From assembly GCF_022808775.1 (NCBI RefSeq), contig NZ_JAKZLA010000001.1, forward strand, positions 496,001 through 560,000: a stretch of 64,000 bases of DNA. The letters are read 5' to 3'. This document shows positions 36,807 through 45,828 of the stretch, in pieces. The DNA comes from Geothrix terrae. GTDB taxonomy: Bacteria; Acidobacteriota; Holophagae; Holophagales; Holophagaceae. The notes beneath the pieces are model-generated. The model was given only the letters and a program-made list of their open reading frames with translations. It did not search any database and was not told the DNA's origin. Numbering within the stretch: position 1 is the stretch's first letter; each line of letters begins with the position of its first letter. The position numbers and the translations under genes were made by a program.

Positions 36807-39014
36807 TCAGGCCGGCGGGTAATCCTTGGCCGTTTCCCGGCCGGAGAGGACCCGCAGGGCACCCTTGGCGAGGGCGGCCATCTCGTTCTCGCCGGGGTAG
36901 ACCTTCACGGGGCAGCCGAGGGCGGCGGTCAGGCGGGTCAGCTCCGCCACCAGCTTCGGGGAGCGGGCCATGCCTCCCGTGAGGAGGATGGCGTCGATGG
37001 AGGCGCCCTCGAAGGCGGGCGCCAGCGCCGTGATGGCCTTGGCGATCTGGTAGATCATGGCGTCATAGACCAGCGTGGCTTCGGCATCCCCGGCCTCCAC
37101 GCGGCGCTCCACCTCGCGCATGTCCGAGGTGCCCAGCAGGTCGATCATGCCGCCGCGCCCCTTGTTCTTGAGCTTCAGCTCCGCCCGGGTGTACTTGCCG
37201 GAGAAGCAGAGGTCGATGAGCTGGCCCGCGGGCAGGGTCCCCGTGCGCTGGGGGGAGAAGGGCCCTTCCCCATCCAGGCCGTTGTTCACGTCGATGTAGC
37301 GGCCCTTGCGGTGGGCGCCCACGGTGATGCCGCCGCCCATGTGGGCCACGATGACATTCACGCGCTCGTAGAAAGTCTCGTGCTCCTCGGCGTAGCGCCG
37401 GGCCGTGGCGATCTGGTTCAGAGCATGGCTGATCACGCGGCGGGGCAGCTCCTTCAGGCCGGATATCTTCACCTTCGGATCGGCCTCGTCCACCACCACA
37501 GGGTCCACGATGTAGGCCGGAGTGCCCGTGCCGGCCACCAGCTCGGCGGCGATGAGGGCCCCCAGGTTCGAGGCATGCTCACCTCGGGTCCCTTGTTTCA
37601 GGTCCTCCAGCATGGGGGGTCCCACCCGCCAGGTGCCGTGGGGGATGGGCCGCAACAGGCCGCCCCGCCCCGCCACGGCGTCGAGGTCCGCCGGGGTGAG
37701 GCCCCGATCCCGCAGGAAGCACAGGACCGCCTCCTTGCGGAAGGCGAACTGCTCGGTGATGGGATGGCCCTCGAAGGGCTTCAGCTCTTCGGCGGAGTGC
37801 TGGAGCTCCTCCGTGAACCGCTCCTCGTCGCCTTCGAAGATCGAGGTCTTGGTGGATGTCGATCCGGGGTTCAGCACCAGCACGCGATGACGCCGGAAGA
37901 AGGTGTCCTTGGGCGTCCGCTTCCATTCGCCGTAGGCGTGGAGGCGCATGATGGACGCCTTGATGGCCAGGCGGATGTCCTCGGGCGTGCAGTCCATGGG
38001 CAGATCCACGCCCTGGAACCAGAGGCCGAACATGACGGGGAACTTCTTCGCCTCGGGGAAGCGCGTGGCGTAGAGGTGGTACAACAGGTTCCCCATGTCC
38101 AGGTTGGGGCACACGATCACGTTGGGCACGCCCTCCCAGGGCAGGCCGTCCGCGTGGTACAGATCCGCCGAGCGGCGCGAGAGGGCCACGCTGACCTTCA
38201 CCTCGCCGCGGATGTGGATGCTGGCGTAGCGCGTGTGGTGGGCGATGCGTTCCGCGAGGATCTCCGGCACCAGCTCGGCGGCCTGCCGCACCAGCTCGGG
38301 CGAGGGCCCCTCGTCGCTGCCGCGGTTGGAGTAGGACACCATGGCGCAGCGGATCTCCGGCAGCACCTCCTCGGGAATGAGGTCGCGGGCCACCGCGCAG
38401 GTGCCCACGGCCACTTCCGCCAGCGTGCGCGGCGTCATCGTCGCGTTCACGCCCACGTCGCCGAACACCACGATGTTGCGGGGGTAGACCTCCTCGGGAT
38501 GCTCGTCCGGCAACACGAACACGCCCGCCTCGCAGGCGACGCTGCGCTGGGACAGGATGTCCACCATGGGACGGAAGAAGGCCTTGGGCTCGTGGATGGC
38601 GCCACCCACCACCAGATCGGCATGCCCGAGCTTCACCGCCCAGATGCCGAAGCGACCCGGCTCCCGGACCAGGTCCCGGGCCTCCGCCATCCCGATGGGC
38701 CGCTGGTGGGTCCTCCCGAACTCCACGCAGGCCGCGGCGAAGGACTCCACCAGGTCCGGTCGGGAGGCGGGATCGACGAAGGCGCTCTCGGAGAGGGTGT
38801 AGGCCACCCGGTCCGCGCCAAGGTGCGCCAGCCGTTGGGCAGCCACGGCCCGGACCTCGGCCTCTGGCGCGAGGAAGACCGGGCGGATGAAGCGCCCAAG
38901 GAAACAGGCGGCTTCGAGGGTGCGGGGATCCAGGGCCTCCGGGAACATCACCGTGGGGCGGTTCCGGGGCACGGCCAGCAGACGGCTTTCGAGGGACGCT
39001 TCGATGTCAAACAT
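36807..39014 (-). CDS. Phosphotransacylase-butyrate kinase fusion protein
   Basis: A 735-residue protein with two enzymes in one chain. Residues 1-370 or so are a PTA_PTB-type phosphotransacylase (ADLVVGGAIHEPKAFFRP, VFGDVGVNATMTP, MVSYSNRGSDEGPS, PNVIVCPNLDMGNLLYHLY). From about 380 a complete butyrate kinase follows (VLVLNPGSTSTKTSIFEGDEE, AGRGGLLRPIPHG, NVIVAHMGGGITVGAHRKGR, GTLPAGQLIDLCFSGKYT, ILLTGGMARS). Together they would turn acyl-CoA, Pi and ADP into acid, CoA and ATP. The ATG at 39014 has GCGGAG before it; an ATG 4 codons upstream lacks a ribosome site. Confidence 0.9.
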   Translation of the reverse strand: MFDIEASLESRLLAVPRNRPTVMFPEALDPRTLEAACFLGRFIRPVFLAPEAEVRAVAAQRLAHLGADRVAYTLSESAFVDPASRPDLVESFAAACVEFGRTHQRPIGMAEARDLVREPGRFGIWAVKLGHADLVVGGAIHEPKAFFRPMVDILSQRSVACEAGVFVLPDEHPEEVYPRNIVVFGDVGVNATMTPRTLAEVAVGTCAVARDLIPEEVLPEIRCAMVSYSNRGSDEGPSPELVRQAAELVPEILAERIAHHTRYASIHIRGEVKVSVALSRRSADLYHADGLPWEGVPNVIVCPNLDMGNLLYHLYATRFPEAKKFPVMFGLWFQGVDLPMDCTPEDIRLAIKASIMRLHAYGEWKRTPKDTFFRRHRVLVLNPGSTSTKTSIFEGDEERFTEELQHSAEELKPFEGHPITEQFAFRKEAVLCFLRDRGLTPADLDAVAGRGGLLRPIPHGTWRVGPPMLEDLKQGTRGEHASNLGALIAAELVAGTGTPAYIVDPVVVDEADPKVKISGLKELPRRVISHALNQIATARRYAEEHETFYERVNVIVAHMGGGITVGAHRKGRYIDVNNGLDGEGPFSPQRTGTLPAGQLIDLCFSGKYTRAELKLKNKGRGGMIDLLGTSDMREVERRVEAGDAEATLVYDAMIYQIAKAITALAPAFEGASIDAILLTGGMARSPKLVAELTRLTAALGCPVKVYPGENEMAALAKGALRVLSGRETAKDYPPA

Positions 39015-39090
39015 GGGGCTCCGCATAGCTTGAAAAGCCTTGCAGCGCAGAGTCTAGCAGGCAGCGGATTCTATTTTGCCGATCCCTTGG

Positions 39091-39726
39091 TCACATATCC
39101 GGCGACCGGTCTGCGACTTGGGCCGACTCCACCCAGATCACCTCGCAGGAACCGTCTCCGGTATCCGTCCGGCTCAGGCTGCTCACCCAGTGCCAGCCGT
39201 CCTTCCCGTCCGCCCGAACAAGCCGGCCCTTCAGGTGGACCAGCTGTCCCACCCGGGCCGCCTTCAGGCGCCGGGCGACACCCTCGTCCGCAGGGATCAT
39301 GTGCATGTTGGCGCTGTGGCTGACGACCTGGGCTTCCGGTATGGGCATGCGCTCCGATCGCCAGAAGTACCAACGGTCCCGCTGGTCGATGGTGAAGGCC
39401 CCCAGAACGCGCGAATCGGACATGGGCCCCCATCCCAGGGCCAGGTCCACGGGTGACAGCTCCGCCGGCCGATCGAAGCGGTAGCGCTCCTTGCCCAGGA
39501 TGCGCGCATGGATGTCGAAGGCGGCGAGAGGCGTGAGGGTGTGGTTCTTGAAGGTCCATGCCGCCGTCGATTCCGGAGGTTCCTGGACCGGTTCCTCCGG
39601 CGCGAGGACGCCTGCGGGCTGGGATACGGCCCGCCCCTCCCACCACCAGAGACCGGCGATCAAGACCAGGGTCGCCATGACCAGGCTTGCCCGGCGTTCG
39701 CGCCATCTCTCGAGCCATTCATCCAT
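39091..39726 (-). CDS. Membrane-anchored conserved hypothetical protein
   Basis: A 211-residue protein: one N-terminal helix (RASLVMATLVLIAGLWWW) places the rest in the periplasm. The domain contains FDIHARILGKERYRF, ALGWGPMSD, YFWRSERMPIP, HSANMHMIPAD and VHLKGRLVRADGKDGWHW. I recall similar unnamed proteins of about 200 residues in Proteobacteria, function unknown. The conserved His and Trp positions suggest a defined fold. Confidence 0.72.
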   Translation of the reverse strand: MDEWLERWRERRASLVMATLVLIAGLWWWEGRAVSQPAGVLAPEEPVQEPPESTAAWTFKNHTLTPLAAFDIHARILGKERYRFDRPAELSPVDLALGWGPMSDSRVLGAFTIDQRDRWYFWRSERMPIPEAQVVSHSANMHMIPADEGVARRLKAARVGQLVHLKGRLVRADGKDGWHWVSSLSRTDTGDGSCEVIWVESAQVADRSPDM

Positions 39727-39764
39727 GGCCCAAGGCTACCCTGACCGGAGGCCCGGGCCCCGGA

Positions 39765-41414
39765 TCAGAACTTCACGACATCCGTGGCGACGAACTGGTG
39801 GTGCTCCGTGCCCGGCTCCCGAACCAGCGGGTAGGCGATGGTCAACAGGAACACCCGCCCGACCGAACTCTTCAGGTTGCCCAGGCGCAGGCCGCCCCCC
39901 ACGTCCACGTAGGTGCGGCTCCATCGCCCGGTGTCGGTCCGGTGGATGGCGCCGGCGTCCGCGTAGGCCACGAACCCGAGCCGCAGGATGCCGAGCCAGT
40001 CGTAGGACGTATTGACCCGCTCCTCGAGGGAGGCCATCCACCGGCGATCACCCAGCAGCAGGTGATTCCCATACCCCCGCATCCCGTCCATCCCGCCCAG
40101 GTAGAGATAGGACTCGGGCTCCGGCCGGCGGACCGCGTCCAGCTGCACGTAGGCCGCCTGGGTCTGCGCCCGGAAACCCTGGTAGTAGCTGGTCAGGCTG
40201 AGGGTCGCGAAGGCGTCCCGCCAGCCGTCGGGCTCATGCCGGGCCGCTCCCTTGGTTCGAAGCAGGATGAGGGAGCTGTCTCCCAGCGCCCATCCCTTGG
40301 AGGCGCTGACCCGGAGGAAGGGCGAGTCGAGGTCGCTCCCCAGGCTCTTCAGGTGGGAGCCCACGCTGAGGTTCGCCTCCCACCCGAGGTTGTAGTCCTC
40401 GGAGTGGGTCATGCCCGCGAGGTCCCGGAAAGTCCGGAACTGGTCCTCGAAGAGGCTCCACGAGACATGGAGGCCCCGCAGCCGGCGATCCGTCAGCGCC
40501 GGGGCGGGAAGGTTCCCCGCATCCAGGGTCTGGATCGGTCCGTACTCGGACCGGCTCAGGTCCACCCCGCCGCCCAGCCTCACGGCCCGCCCGTCCACCA
40601 CCCCGGTGGCCATGGAACCTTCGGCCAGGAGGCCCTCCTGCCGGGAGGCAAAGGCGTAGGCCGTGCGTTCCTGGTTGTAGACGGACTGGATGGCGTCCGA
40701 GGACGAGGCCCTGAACGTCATGGACCAGGGCGTTTCCAGCCCTCGGTACGGTTTCGAGAGCTCGAGGTAGCGCGTCTTCCCGTCCGAGAGCACCTGATAG
40801 CGTGAATCCAGCGTCCATTGGGTTCCCAGGATCTGCCGGTCCAGGTACTGCATCGTCTCGATGGAGCGCTCGGGAGTGCGCTCGTGGGACAGGATCAGGT
40901 CTTTCCCGTAGCCCAGGAAGTTGGCCTCGTGGAGGGAGAACCCGAAATTCCGCTGTCCCCCCACCTGGGTGAAGCCCGCGCTGCCCTTCAAGGTCCAGGC
41001 GTCCCGGGTGCGGACCACCGCCCTGACCGCCCCCGTCTCGTCCACCTGGGGATCGATCTGAGCGTCCTTGAAGAACCGGAAGGTCCGCAGGTTCCGCTCG
41101 GCTTCATGGATCAGCCGGGCGTTCACCGGATCGCCCGGCTTGAAGGGGATCTCCCGGCGCACCACCTGCTCGCGTGTCTGGATGTGCAGGAAGTTCGCGG
41201 TGCGTCCGATCCAGTGGTTCTCGTTGGGAAGGGAGAGATCGAAGACATCGCCCACGCGGACGTCGATGCCCGCGATGCGGGCCTGCCGGGCCTCCAGCTC
41301 CTCCCAGGTGGGCGGCGTCTGGGCGGCGAGCGTGGCGCCGGCCATGAACACCGCCACGATAGCCCTCCGGCAGAAGCGATCCGGACGTCGGCCCCTTTCC
41401 TGCGTGATGGACAT
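39765..41414 (-). CDS. Omp85-like outer-membrane protein with POTRA domain
   Basis: A 549-residue exported protein: signal peptide (AIVAVFMAGATLAAQ), a POTRA-like domain (about 65-140: IPFKPGDPVNARLIHEAERNLRTFRFFKDAQI), then a 16-strand-like barrel with GGMDGMRGYGNHLLLGDRR, close to the VRGF/Y-type lid motif of the family, and a final Phe. Only one POTRA is seen, so it is smaller than BamA and closer to TamA/TpsB-like or patatin-associated barrels. Substrate unknown. Confidence 0.82.
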   Translation of the reverse strand: MSITQERGRRPDRFCRRAIVAVFMAGATLAAQTPPTWEELEARQARIAGIDVRVGDVFDLSLPNENHWIGRTANFLHIQTREQVVRREIPFKPGDPVNARLIHEAERNLRTFRFFKDAQIDPQVDETGAVRAVVRTRDAWTLKGSAGFTQVGGQRNFGFSLHEANFLGYGKDLILSHERTPERSIETMQYLDRQILGTQWTLDSRYQVLSDGKTRYLELSKPYRGLETPWSMTFRASSSDAIQSVYNQERTAYAFASRQEGLLAEGSMATGVVDGRAVRLGGGVDLSRSEYGPIQTLDAGNLPAPALTDRRLRGLHVSWSLFEDQFRTFRDLAGMTHSEDYNLGWEANLSVGSHLKSLGSDLDSPFLRVSASKGWALGDSSLILLRTKGAARHEPDGWRDAFATLSLTSYYQGFRAQTQAAYVQLDAVRRPEPESYLYLGGMDGMRGYGNHLLLGDRRWMASLEERVNTSYDWLGILRLGFVAYADAGAIHRTDTGRWSRTYVDVGGGLRLGNLKSSVGRVFLLTIAYPLVREPGTEHHQFVATDVVKF

Positions 41415-41434
41415 GCCCAAGCCTAGGCGAAATG

Positions 41435-41448
41435 GTGACGGCCGTCAC
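41435..41448. promoter_or_regulatory. Perfect palindrome resembling a CRP/FNR-type site
   Basis: GTGACGGCCGTCAC, with the core GTGA-N6-TCAC expected for CRP/FNR-family regulators, in the divergent gap between the Omp85-like gene and the SPFH gene. It is 20 bases upstream of the Omp85-like start. Confidence 0.4.
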
Positions 41449-41453
41449 GGCGG

Positions 41454-41472
41454 ATAGGCGGGATCCGCCTAT
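41454..41472. promoter_or_regulatory. Second inverted repeat in the Omp85/SPFH gap
   Basis: ATAGGCGG-GAT-CCGCCTAT, 8-bp arms, 5 bases after the CRP-like palindrome. Possible operator or hairpin. Confidence 0.35.
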
Positions 41473-41624
41473 GATTCGTGCCTTCGTATGGTTCTTTCCG
41501 CGCAGGATCCCAGCCATCCGCTCCGACAGGAGCCGGGACGCAGGACCGCGGAAAGCTCCCCGAATCCACGCGGGACGGCGCGCTGGACCGGTACACTTCC
41601 TGAAACCCGTCCCCTGGAGTCCTC

Positions 41625-43658
41625 ATGGACCTCACCTGGCTATCCGCCAACCCCGGCCTGACCTTGCTGGCCTTTCTCGCCGCCGCCTTCACAGCGATCC
41701 TCCTCAGCAAGTGGATCCGCTACATCCCCAACAACCGCGTGGGCATCGTCGAAAAGCTCATCAGCCGGAAGGGCTCGGTCAAGACCGGCCTCATCGCCCT
41801 CAACGGCGAGGCCGGCTATCAGCCCCAGCTCCTGCGCGGCGGTTGGCACCTGCTCACGCCCTTCCAGTACCGCATCCACAAGATGCCCCTGGTGACCATC
41901 CCCCAGGGCAAGATCGGCTACATCTTCGCCCGCGACGGCAAGGACCTGCCCCCCACCCAGGCCCTGGCCAGCAACACCCACGGCGCGGACTTCCAGGATG
42001 TGGTGGCCTTCCTCCAGAACGGCGGCCAGAAGGGCCCCCAGCGCCAGATCCTGCGTGAGGGCATCTACGCCATCAACCTGGTGCAGTTCGTGGTGCTCAC
42101 CGAGGACCGGCTCTTCTACCTCCCCCTGGATCCGGGTGAGCTGGACACCTTCCAGAAGATGAGCGCCATCATCACCGAGCGGGCCGGCTGGCGGCCCGTG
42201 ATCATCAAGGGCACGGACGACGCCGTGGGCATCGTGACCGTCCATGACGGGCCCAGCCTGGCCAGCGGCGAGATCATCGCCTCCACCGTGGGCGAGGATC
42301 CCCACCAGGCCCCGACCTACCACAACAATTTCCAGGATGCCGACAAGTTCCTGGTGGCGGGCGGCCAACGCGGGCGCCAGTACCAGGTGCTGGTGGAAGG
42401 CACCTACTACATCAACCGCCTCTTCGCCACGGTGGAGCTGATCCCCAAGACCGTGGTGGAGGTGGGCACCGTGGGCGTGGTGGTGAGCTACACCGGCGCC
42501 ATCGGCGCCGATATCAGCGGCCAGGAGTATCGCCACGGGGAGCTGGTGGCCAAGGGCAGCCGCGGCGTGTGGAGCGAGCCCCTGCTGCCCGGCAAGTACG
42601 CATTCAACACCTACGCCGGCAAGGTGCTCATGGTGCCCACCACCAACTTCATTTTGAAGTGGTCCAAGGGCGAGGTGGGCAGCCACAAGTTCGACGAGAA
42701 CCTGGCGGAGGTGAGCCTCATCACCAAGGACGCCTTCGAGCCCAGCCTGCCGCTCTCCGTGGTGGTGCACATCGACTACCGAAAGGCGCCCCTGGTCATC
42801 CAGCGCTTCGGCGACATCAAGAAGCTGGTGGAGCAGACCCTGGATCCCATGGTCAGCGCCTACTTCAAGAACATCGGCCAGACGCGCACCCTCATCCAGC
42901 TCATCCAGGACCGAAGCGCCATCCAGGAACAGAGCGGCACCCAGATGAAGGAGAAGTTCGCCCAGTACAACCTCGAGCTGCAGGAAGTTCTCATCGGCAC
43001 GCCCACCAGCGGCGCGCCCGGCGGGCAGATCGAGCAGATCCTCGTCCAGCTCCGCAGCCGCCAGATCGCCGATGAGCAGGTGGAGACCTATGGCCGCCAG
43101 CAGAGCGCCGCGGTGAAGGAGCGGGAGCTGCGCGAGGCCGAGGCCCGCGCCAAGCAGCAGACCCTGCTCACGGAATCCGCCATCGGCATCGAGGTGCAGA
43201 GCAACCAGGGCAAGGCCGAGTACGCCAAGGCCCAACAGCAGGCGGCCCAGATCCAGACACTGGCCGGCGCCGAAGCGGAGAAGGTGCGCCTCATGGGTGA
43301 AGGCGAGGCCAAGCGCATCAAGGTCATGGCCGAGGCCCAGGCCGAGCAGGCCGCCCGGGTGGGCATCGCCCAGGCCATGGCCATCGAGGAGCAGGTCCGC
43401 GCCTACGGCGGTCCCCAGTTCCAGCTGGTGCAGCAGGTCATGAACCGCTTCGCCGAGGCCATCGAGAAGTCCCAGGTGGATGTCGTTCCCAAGATCCATA
43501 TGGGCGGCGGCGACAAGGGCGGCGGCAGCCTCATCGAGAGCCTGCTGGGCCTCCTCCTCAGCGAGAAGGCCGGCCAGCTCGCGGGCGTGGTGCCCACCGC
43601 GGCCAATCCCGAGGCCGAGGCGCTGAAGACGGCCCTGAGGCAGAACCTCACGAAGTAG
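41625..43658 (+). CDS. SPFH/flotillin-like membrane protein
   Basis: A 677-residue protein: one N-terminal membrane helix (LTLLAFLAAAFTAILLSKWI), duplicated beta-rich SPFH-like segments (GQKGPQRQILREGIYAINLV near residue 130 and GQRGRQYQVLVEGTYYINRL near residue 245), then a long Ala/Glu/Gln-rich coiled coil (about 480-610, KQQTLLTESAIGIEVQ, AQIQTLAGAEAEKVRLMGEGEA) and a Gly-rich tail. This is flotillin architecture, a membrane scaffold that oligomerises. The NfeD partner common beside such genes is not here. CTGGAG precedes the ATG. Confidence 0.85.
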   Translation: MDLTWLSANPGLTLLAFLAAAFTAILLSKWIRYIPNNRVGIVEKLISRKGSVKTGLIALNGEAGYQPQLLRGGWHLLTPFQYRIHKMPLVTIPQGKIGYIFARDGKDLPPTQALASNTHGADFQDVVAFLQNGGQKGPQRQILREGIYAINLVQFVVLTEDRLFYLPLDPGELDTFQKMSAIITERAGWRPVIIKGTDDAVGIVTVHDGPSLASGEIIASTVGEDPHQAPTYHNNFQDADKFLVAGGQRGRQYQVLVEGTYYINRLFATVELIPKTVVEVGTVGVVVSYTGAIGADISGQEYRHGELVAKGSRGVWSEPLLPGKYAFNTYAGKVLMVPTTNFILKWSKGEVGSHKFDENLAEVSLITKDAFEPSLPLSVVVHIDYRKAPLVIQRFGDIKKLVEQTLDPMVSAYFKNIGQTRTLIQLIQDRSAIQEQSGTQMKEKFAQYNLELQEVLIGTPTSGAPGGQIEQILVQLRSRQIADEQVETYGRQQSAAVKERELREAEARAKQQTLLTESAIGIEVQSNQGKAEYAKAQQQAAQIQTLAGAEAEKVRLMGEGEAKRIKVMAEAQAEQAARVGIAQAMAIEEQVRAYGGPQFQLVQQVMNRFAEAIEKSQVDVVPKIHMGGGDKGGGSLIESLLGLLLSEKAGQLAGVVPTAANPEAEALKTALRQNLTK

Positions 43659-43707
43659 ACCGCGAACCGAGCACCCACCAGGGGCGGCACCCGCCGCTCC
43701 TGGCCCT

Positions 43708-43717
43708 GTGCTAGTTT
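43708..43717 (+). promoter_or_regulatory. Extended -10 element before the TPR gene
   Basis: GTGCTAGTTT, identical to the extended -10 element before the ilvA leader (31537-31546), 58 bases before the TPR gene's ATG. No good -35 is visible. Confidence 0.35.
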
Positions 43718-43774
43718 GGTAACCGATTCCCGGCGCCTCTTCCCTTCCACCATCCTCCAGGGTGCCCTTTACCG

Positions 43775-44608
43775 ATGCTGCTCCAATCCCCCCCGGCCCA
43801 GATCCAGACCCTGGCCATCCTCCCGCAGCTTCCGCCCGTCCCCGACGCTCTCGTCAAGGCGAAGGACTGGGCCGGCCTGGCCGATTGGTTCGAAACCGTC
43901 GCGCCCGCCACCCGCGGCGCCTACTATGAGTGGTGGCTGCTGGGCCTCAAACGGAGCCAGCGCTGGGATCGTCTCCTGACGGTTTGCGAGGCACTGCAAC
44001 CCCAGGTTGAAGCCAAGACCGGCCCCCGCCTCGCCTCGTACCGGGTCTACCGGGCCCAAGCCCTGGGCCAGCTGGGGCGGCACGCCGAGGCGGCCCGGGC
44101 CCAGGCCGAGAATGGCCGGCTTGGCGACCTCGACGGCCTCTCCAATGCGTGCGTGGAGGCCCGGATGGCCGAGGACTGGGCGGCCCTCCTGACCTACGCC
44201 GACGAGCTGCGCGCCAAGAATCCGGAGGACGCCAACGGCCTGGCCTGGAAAGGCGAAGCCCTGGCCCGCATGAACCGCTTCACCGACGCCGAGCCCATCC
44301 TCAGGGAAGCGCTGGCGAAGAATCCAAAGATCGCCTATGCCTGGAACAACCTCGGCCGCTGCCTGAACGAGCGGAAGGCCTGGGCCGAGGCTGCCGAGTC
44401 GCTGGACCGCGCCCTCACTCTGGAACCGAACCAGCTCGAGGCTCTGTTCAACCGGGGTCGAGCCCGGTTCGAGCTGAAGCGCTACCAGGAGAGCCGTGAC
44501 GACTTCCGCGCGGCCCTGGCCCTTCAACCTGACAATCTCGTGCTTGCCGAGAACCTCCGCCAGGCCGAGCGCTACGCCGCCCTCCCCGCGCCGAAGAAAC
44601 GGCGCTGA
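43775..44608 (+). CDS. Tetratricopeptide-repeat protein
   Basis: A 277-residue cytosolic protein built of TPR helix pairs. The C-terminal repeats are clear: NGLAWKGEALARMNRFTDAE, IAYAWNNLGRCLNERKAWAEA and LEALFNRGRARFELKRYQES. The earlier part (to about 120) is helical and more diverged. No signal or enzymatic domain. Likely a protein-interaction adaptor; partner unknown. Convergent with the Cache-HAMP receptor gene (22-bp gap). Confidence 0.82.
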   Translation: MLLQSPPAQIQTLAILPQLPPVPDALVKAKDWAGLADWFETVAPATRGAYYEWWLLGLKRSQRWDRLLTVCEALQPQVEAKTGPRLASYRVYRAQALGQLGRHAEAARAQAENGRLGDLDGLSNACVEARMAEDWAALLTYADELRAKNPEDANGLAWKGEALARMNRFTDAEPILREALAKNPKIAYAWNNLGRCLNERKAWAEAAESLDRALTLEPNQLEALFNRGRARFELKRYQESRDDFRAALALQPDNLVLAENLRQAERYAALPAPKKRR

Positions 44609-44630
44609 GAGGGCGGCGGCGGGCCCATGC

Positions 44631-45806
44631 TCAGTCGTTCCGGCTGAGCATGGCCATGGACTTCTTGAGGCTCACCCGCATCCGCTCGAAGGCGCGGATG
44701 AGCAGGCCGATCTCATCCTCCCGCTCGGTTTCGAGCTTCAGCTCCACATTGCCCATGCTGATCTCCTTGGCCTGCCCGGCGAGCCGGACCAGGGGGCCGA
44801 CGATCTCGGCCCGGAGGTAGGCCGCGCCCACCAGGAAGCTGCCCGCGAACACCAGGAGCGTGATGAGGACCAAGGTCCACAGGGCCATGCGCTCGTTCCG
44901 GACCTGGTCGGTCACGTCGTTGAGCGTGAGCACCACGCCCACCTGCTTGCCGGAGGAATCCTTGAGCGGGAAGGCCCCCTTGGCAAGGCTGGCCCCGCCC
45001 CGGTCCAGGGTTCCGAAGTACTCGGGCGCCGCCGTCTTGCGGAAGTCATCCTCGGAGACCAGAGCCGCCGCGGTCTTGGCATCCGGCAGGGTGGTGCTGA
45101 CCATGACGAAGCCCTTGAACTGGTTCCAGGTGTCGGGCTTGCCCGAAGCCTTCATGGTCTTGTGGTACTGCTCCTCGTCCAGGAAGCGCTTGTCGACCAT
45201 CACGGCCACGTCCACGCCGGTCTCACGCTTCACCAGCTGGTCGAAGTGGTCGATCTCCTCGCCGAATTCGAGGAACCCGATCAGGTTCCCGCCATGGAGG
45301 TACGGGGTGACCACTCGCAAGGCGAAGGCGGTCTTCCCAAGCTCGATCCCGCTGATGGTCTTCCCCGCGGCCCGGGACTGGAGGAACGTGTCCCGCTGGA
45401 TCTGGTCCCCGAAGTTCCCCGTGTCATGGGCCCTCAGGAAGCAGGTGCCGTCCTTGTCGATGAAGTAGAGGTGGGTGATCCCGTAGCGGGTCTTGTTGAT
45501 CCGGTAGGCGTCCTGCACGGCATCCAGGAGCTTCTGGCGATCCTGATGCTCCGCGTAGATCTGGCGCACCGCGGCGTTGGTGGCGAAACAGTCCATGGCC
45601 GCAGCGAGCATCTTGGCGTCGCCCTGGAGGATGAGGTTGTAGGCGCCCTGGGATCGCTCCACCGCCTTCGTGGCGTTCAGGGCGAGATCCTTGCGCGCGG
45701 ACACCAGGAGGACCCCGGAGAAGACCGCCACCATCAACAGTTCCAGAATGAGGATTCCGCCCAGCATCTTGAAACGGATGCTTCGCTTGAGGGCTCCAAA
45801 GTCCAT
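44631..45806 (-). CDS. Cache-HAMP membrane receptor without output domain
   Basis: A 391-residue sensor: membrane helix 1 (FKMLGGILILELLMVAVFSGVLLV), a large periplasmic double-Cache-type domain (about 35-285) with YGITHLYFIDKDGTCFLRAHDTGNFGD and GKTISGIELGKTAFALRVVTPY, which fits the dCache_3-like group, helix 2 (WTLVLITLLVFAGSFLVGAAYL), and one HAMP domain ending near the C-terminus (EDEIGLLIRAFERMRVSLKKSM). No kinase, MCP or GGDEF domain follows, so it must act through a partner. Last gene of an operon with roadblock and DUF4388 proteins. GGAGG precedes the start. Confidence 0.88.
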   Translation of the reverse strand: MDFGALKRSIRFKMLGGILILELLMVAVFSGVLLVSARKDLALNATKAVERSQGAYNLILQGDAKMLAAAMDCFATNAAVRQIYAEHQDRQKLLDAVQDAYRINKTRYGITHLYFIDKDGTCFLRAHDTGNFGDQIQRDTFLQSRAAGKTISGIELGKTAFALRVVTPYLHGGNLIGFLEFGEEIDHFDQLVKRETGVDVAVMVDKRFLDEEQYHKTMKASGKPDTWNQFKGFVMVSTTLPDAKTAAALVSEDDFRKTAAPEYFGTLDRGGASLAKGAFPLKDSSGKQVGVVLTLNDVTDQVRNERMALWTLVLITLLVFAGSFLVGAAYLRAEIVGPLVRLAGQAKEISMGNVELKLETEREDEIGLLIRAFERMRVSLKKSMAMLSRND

Positions 45807-45828
45807 GCATGACCTCCAGGTGTCGGGT

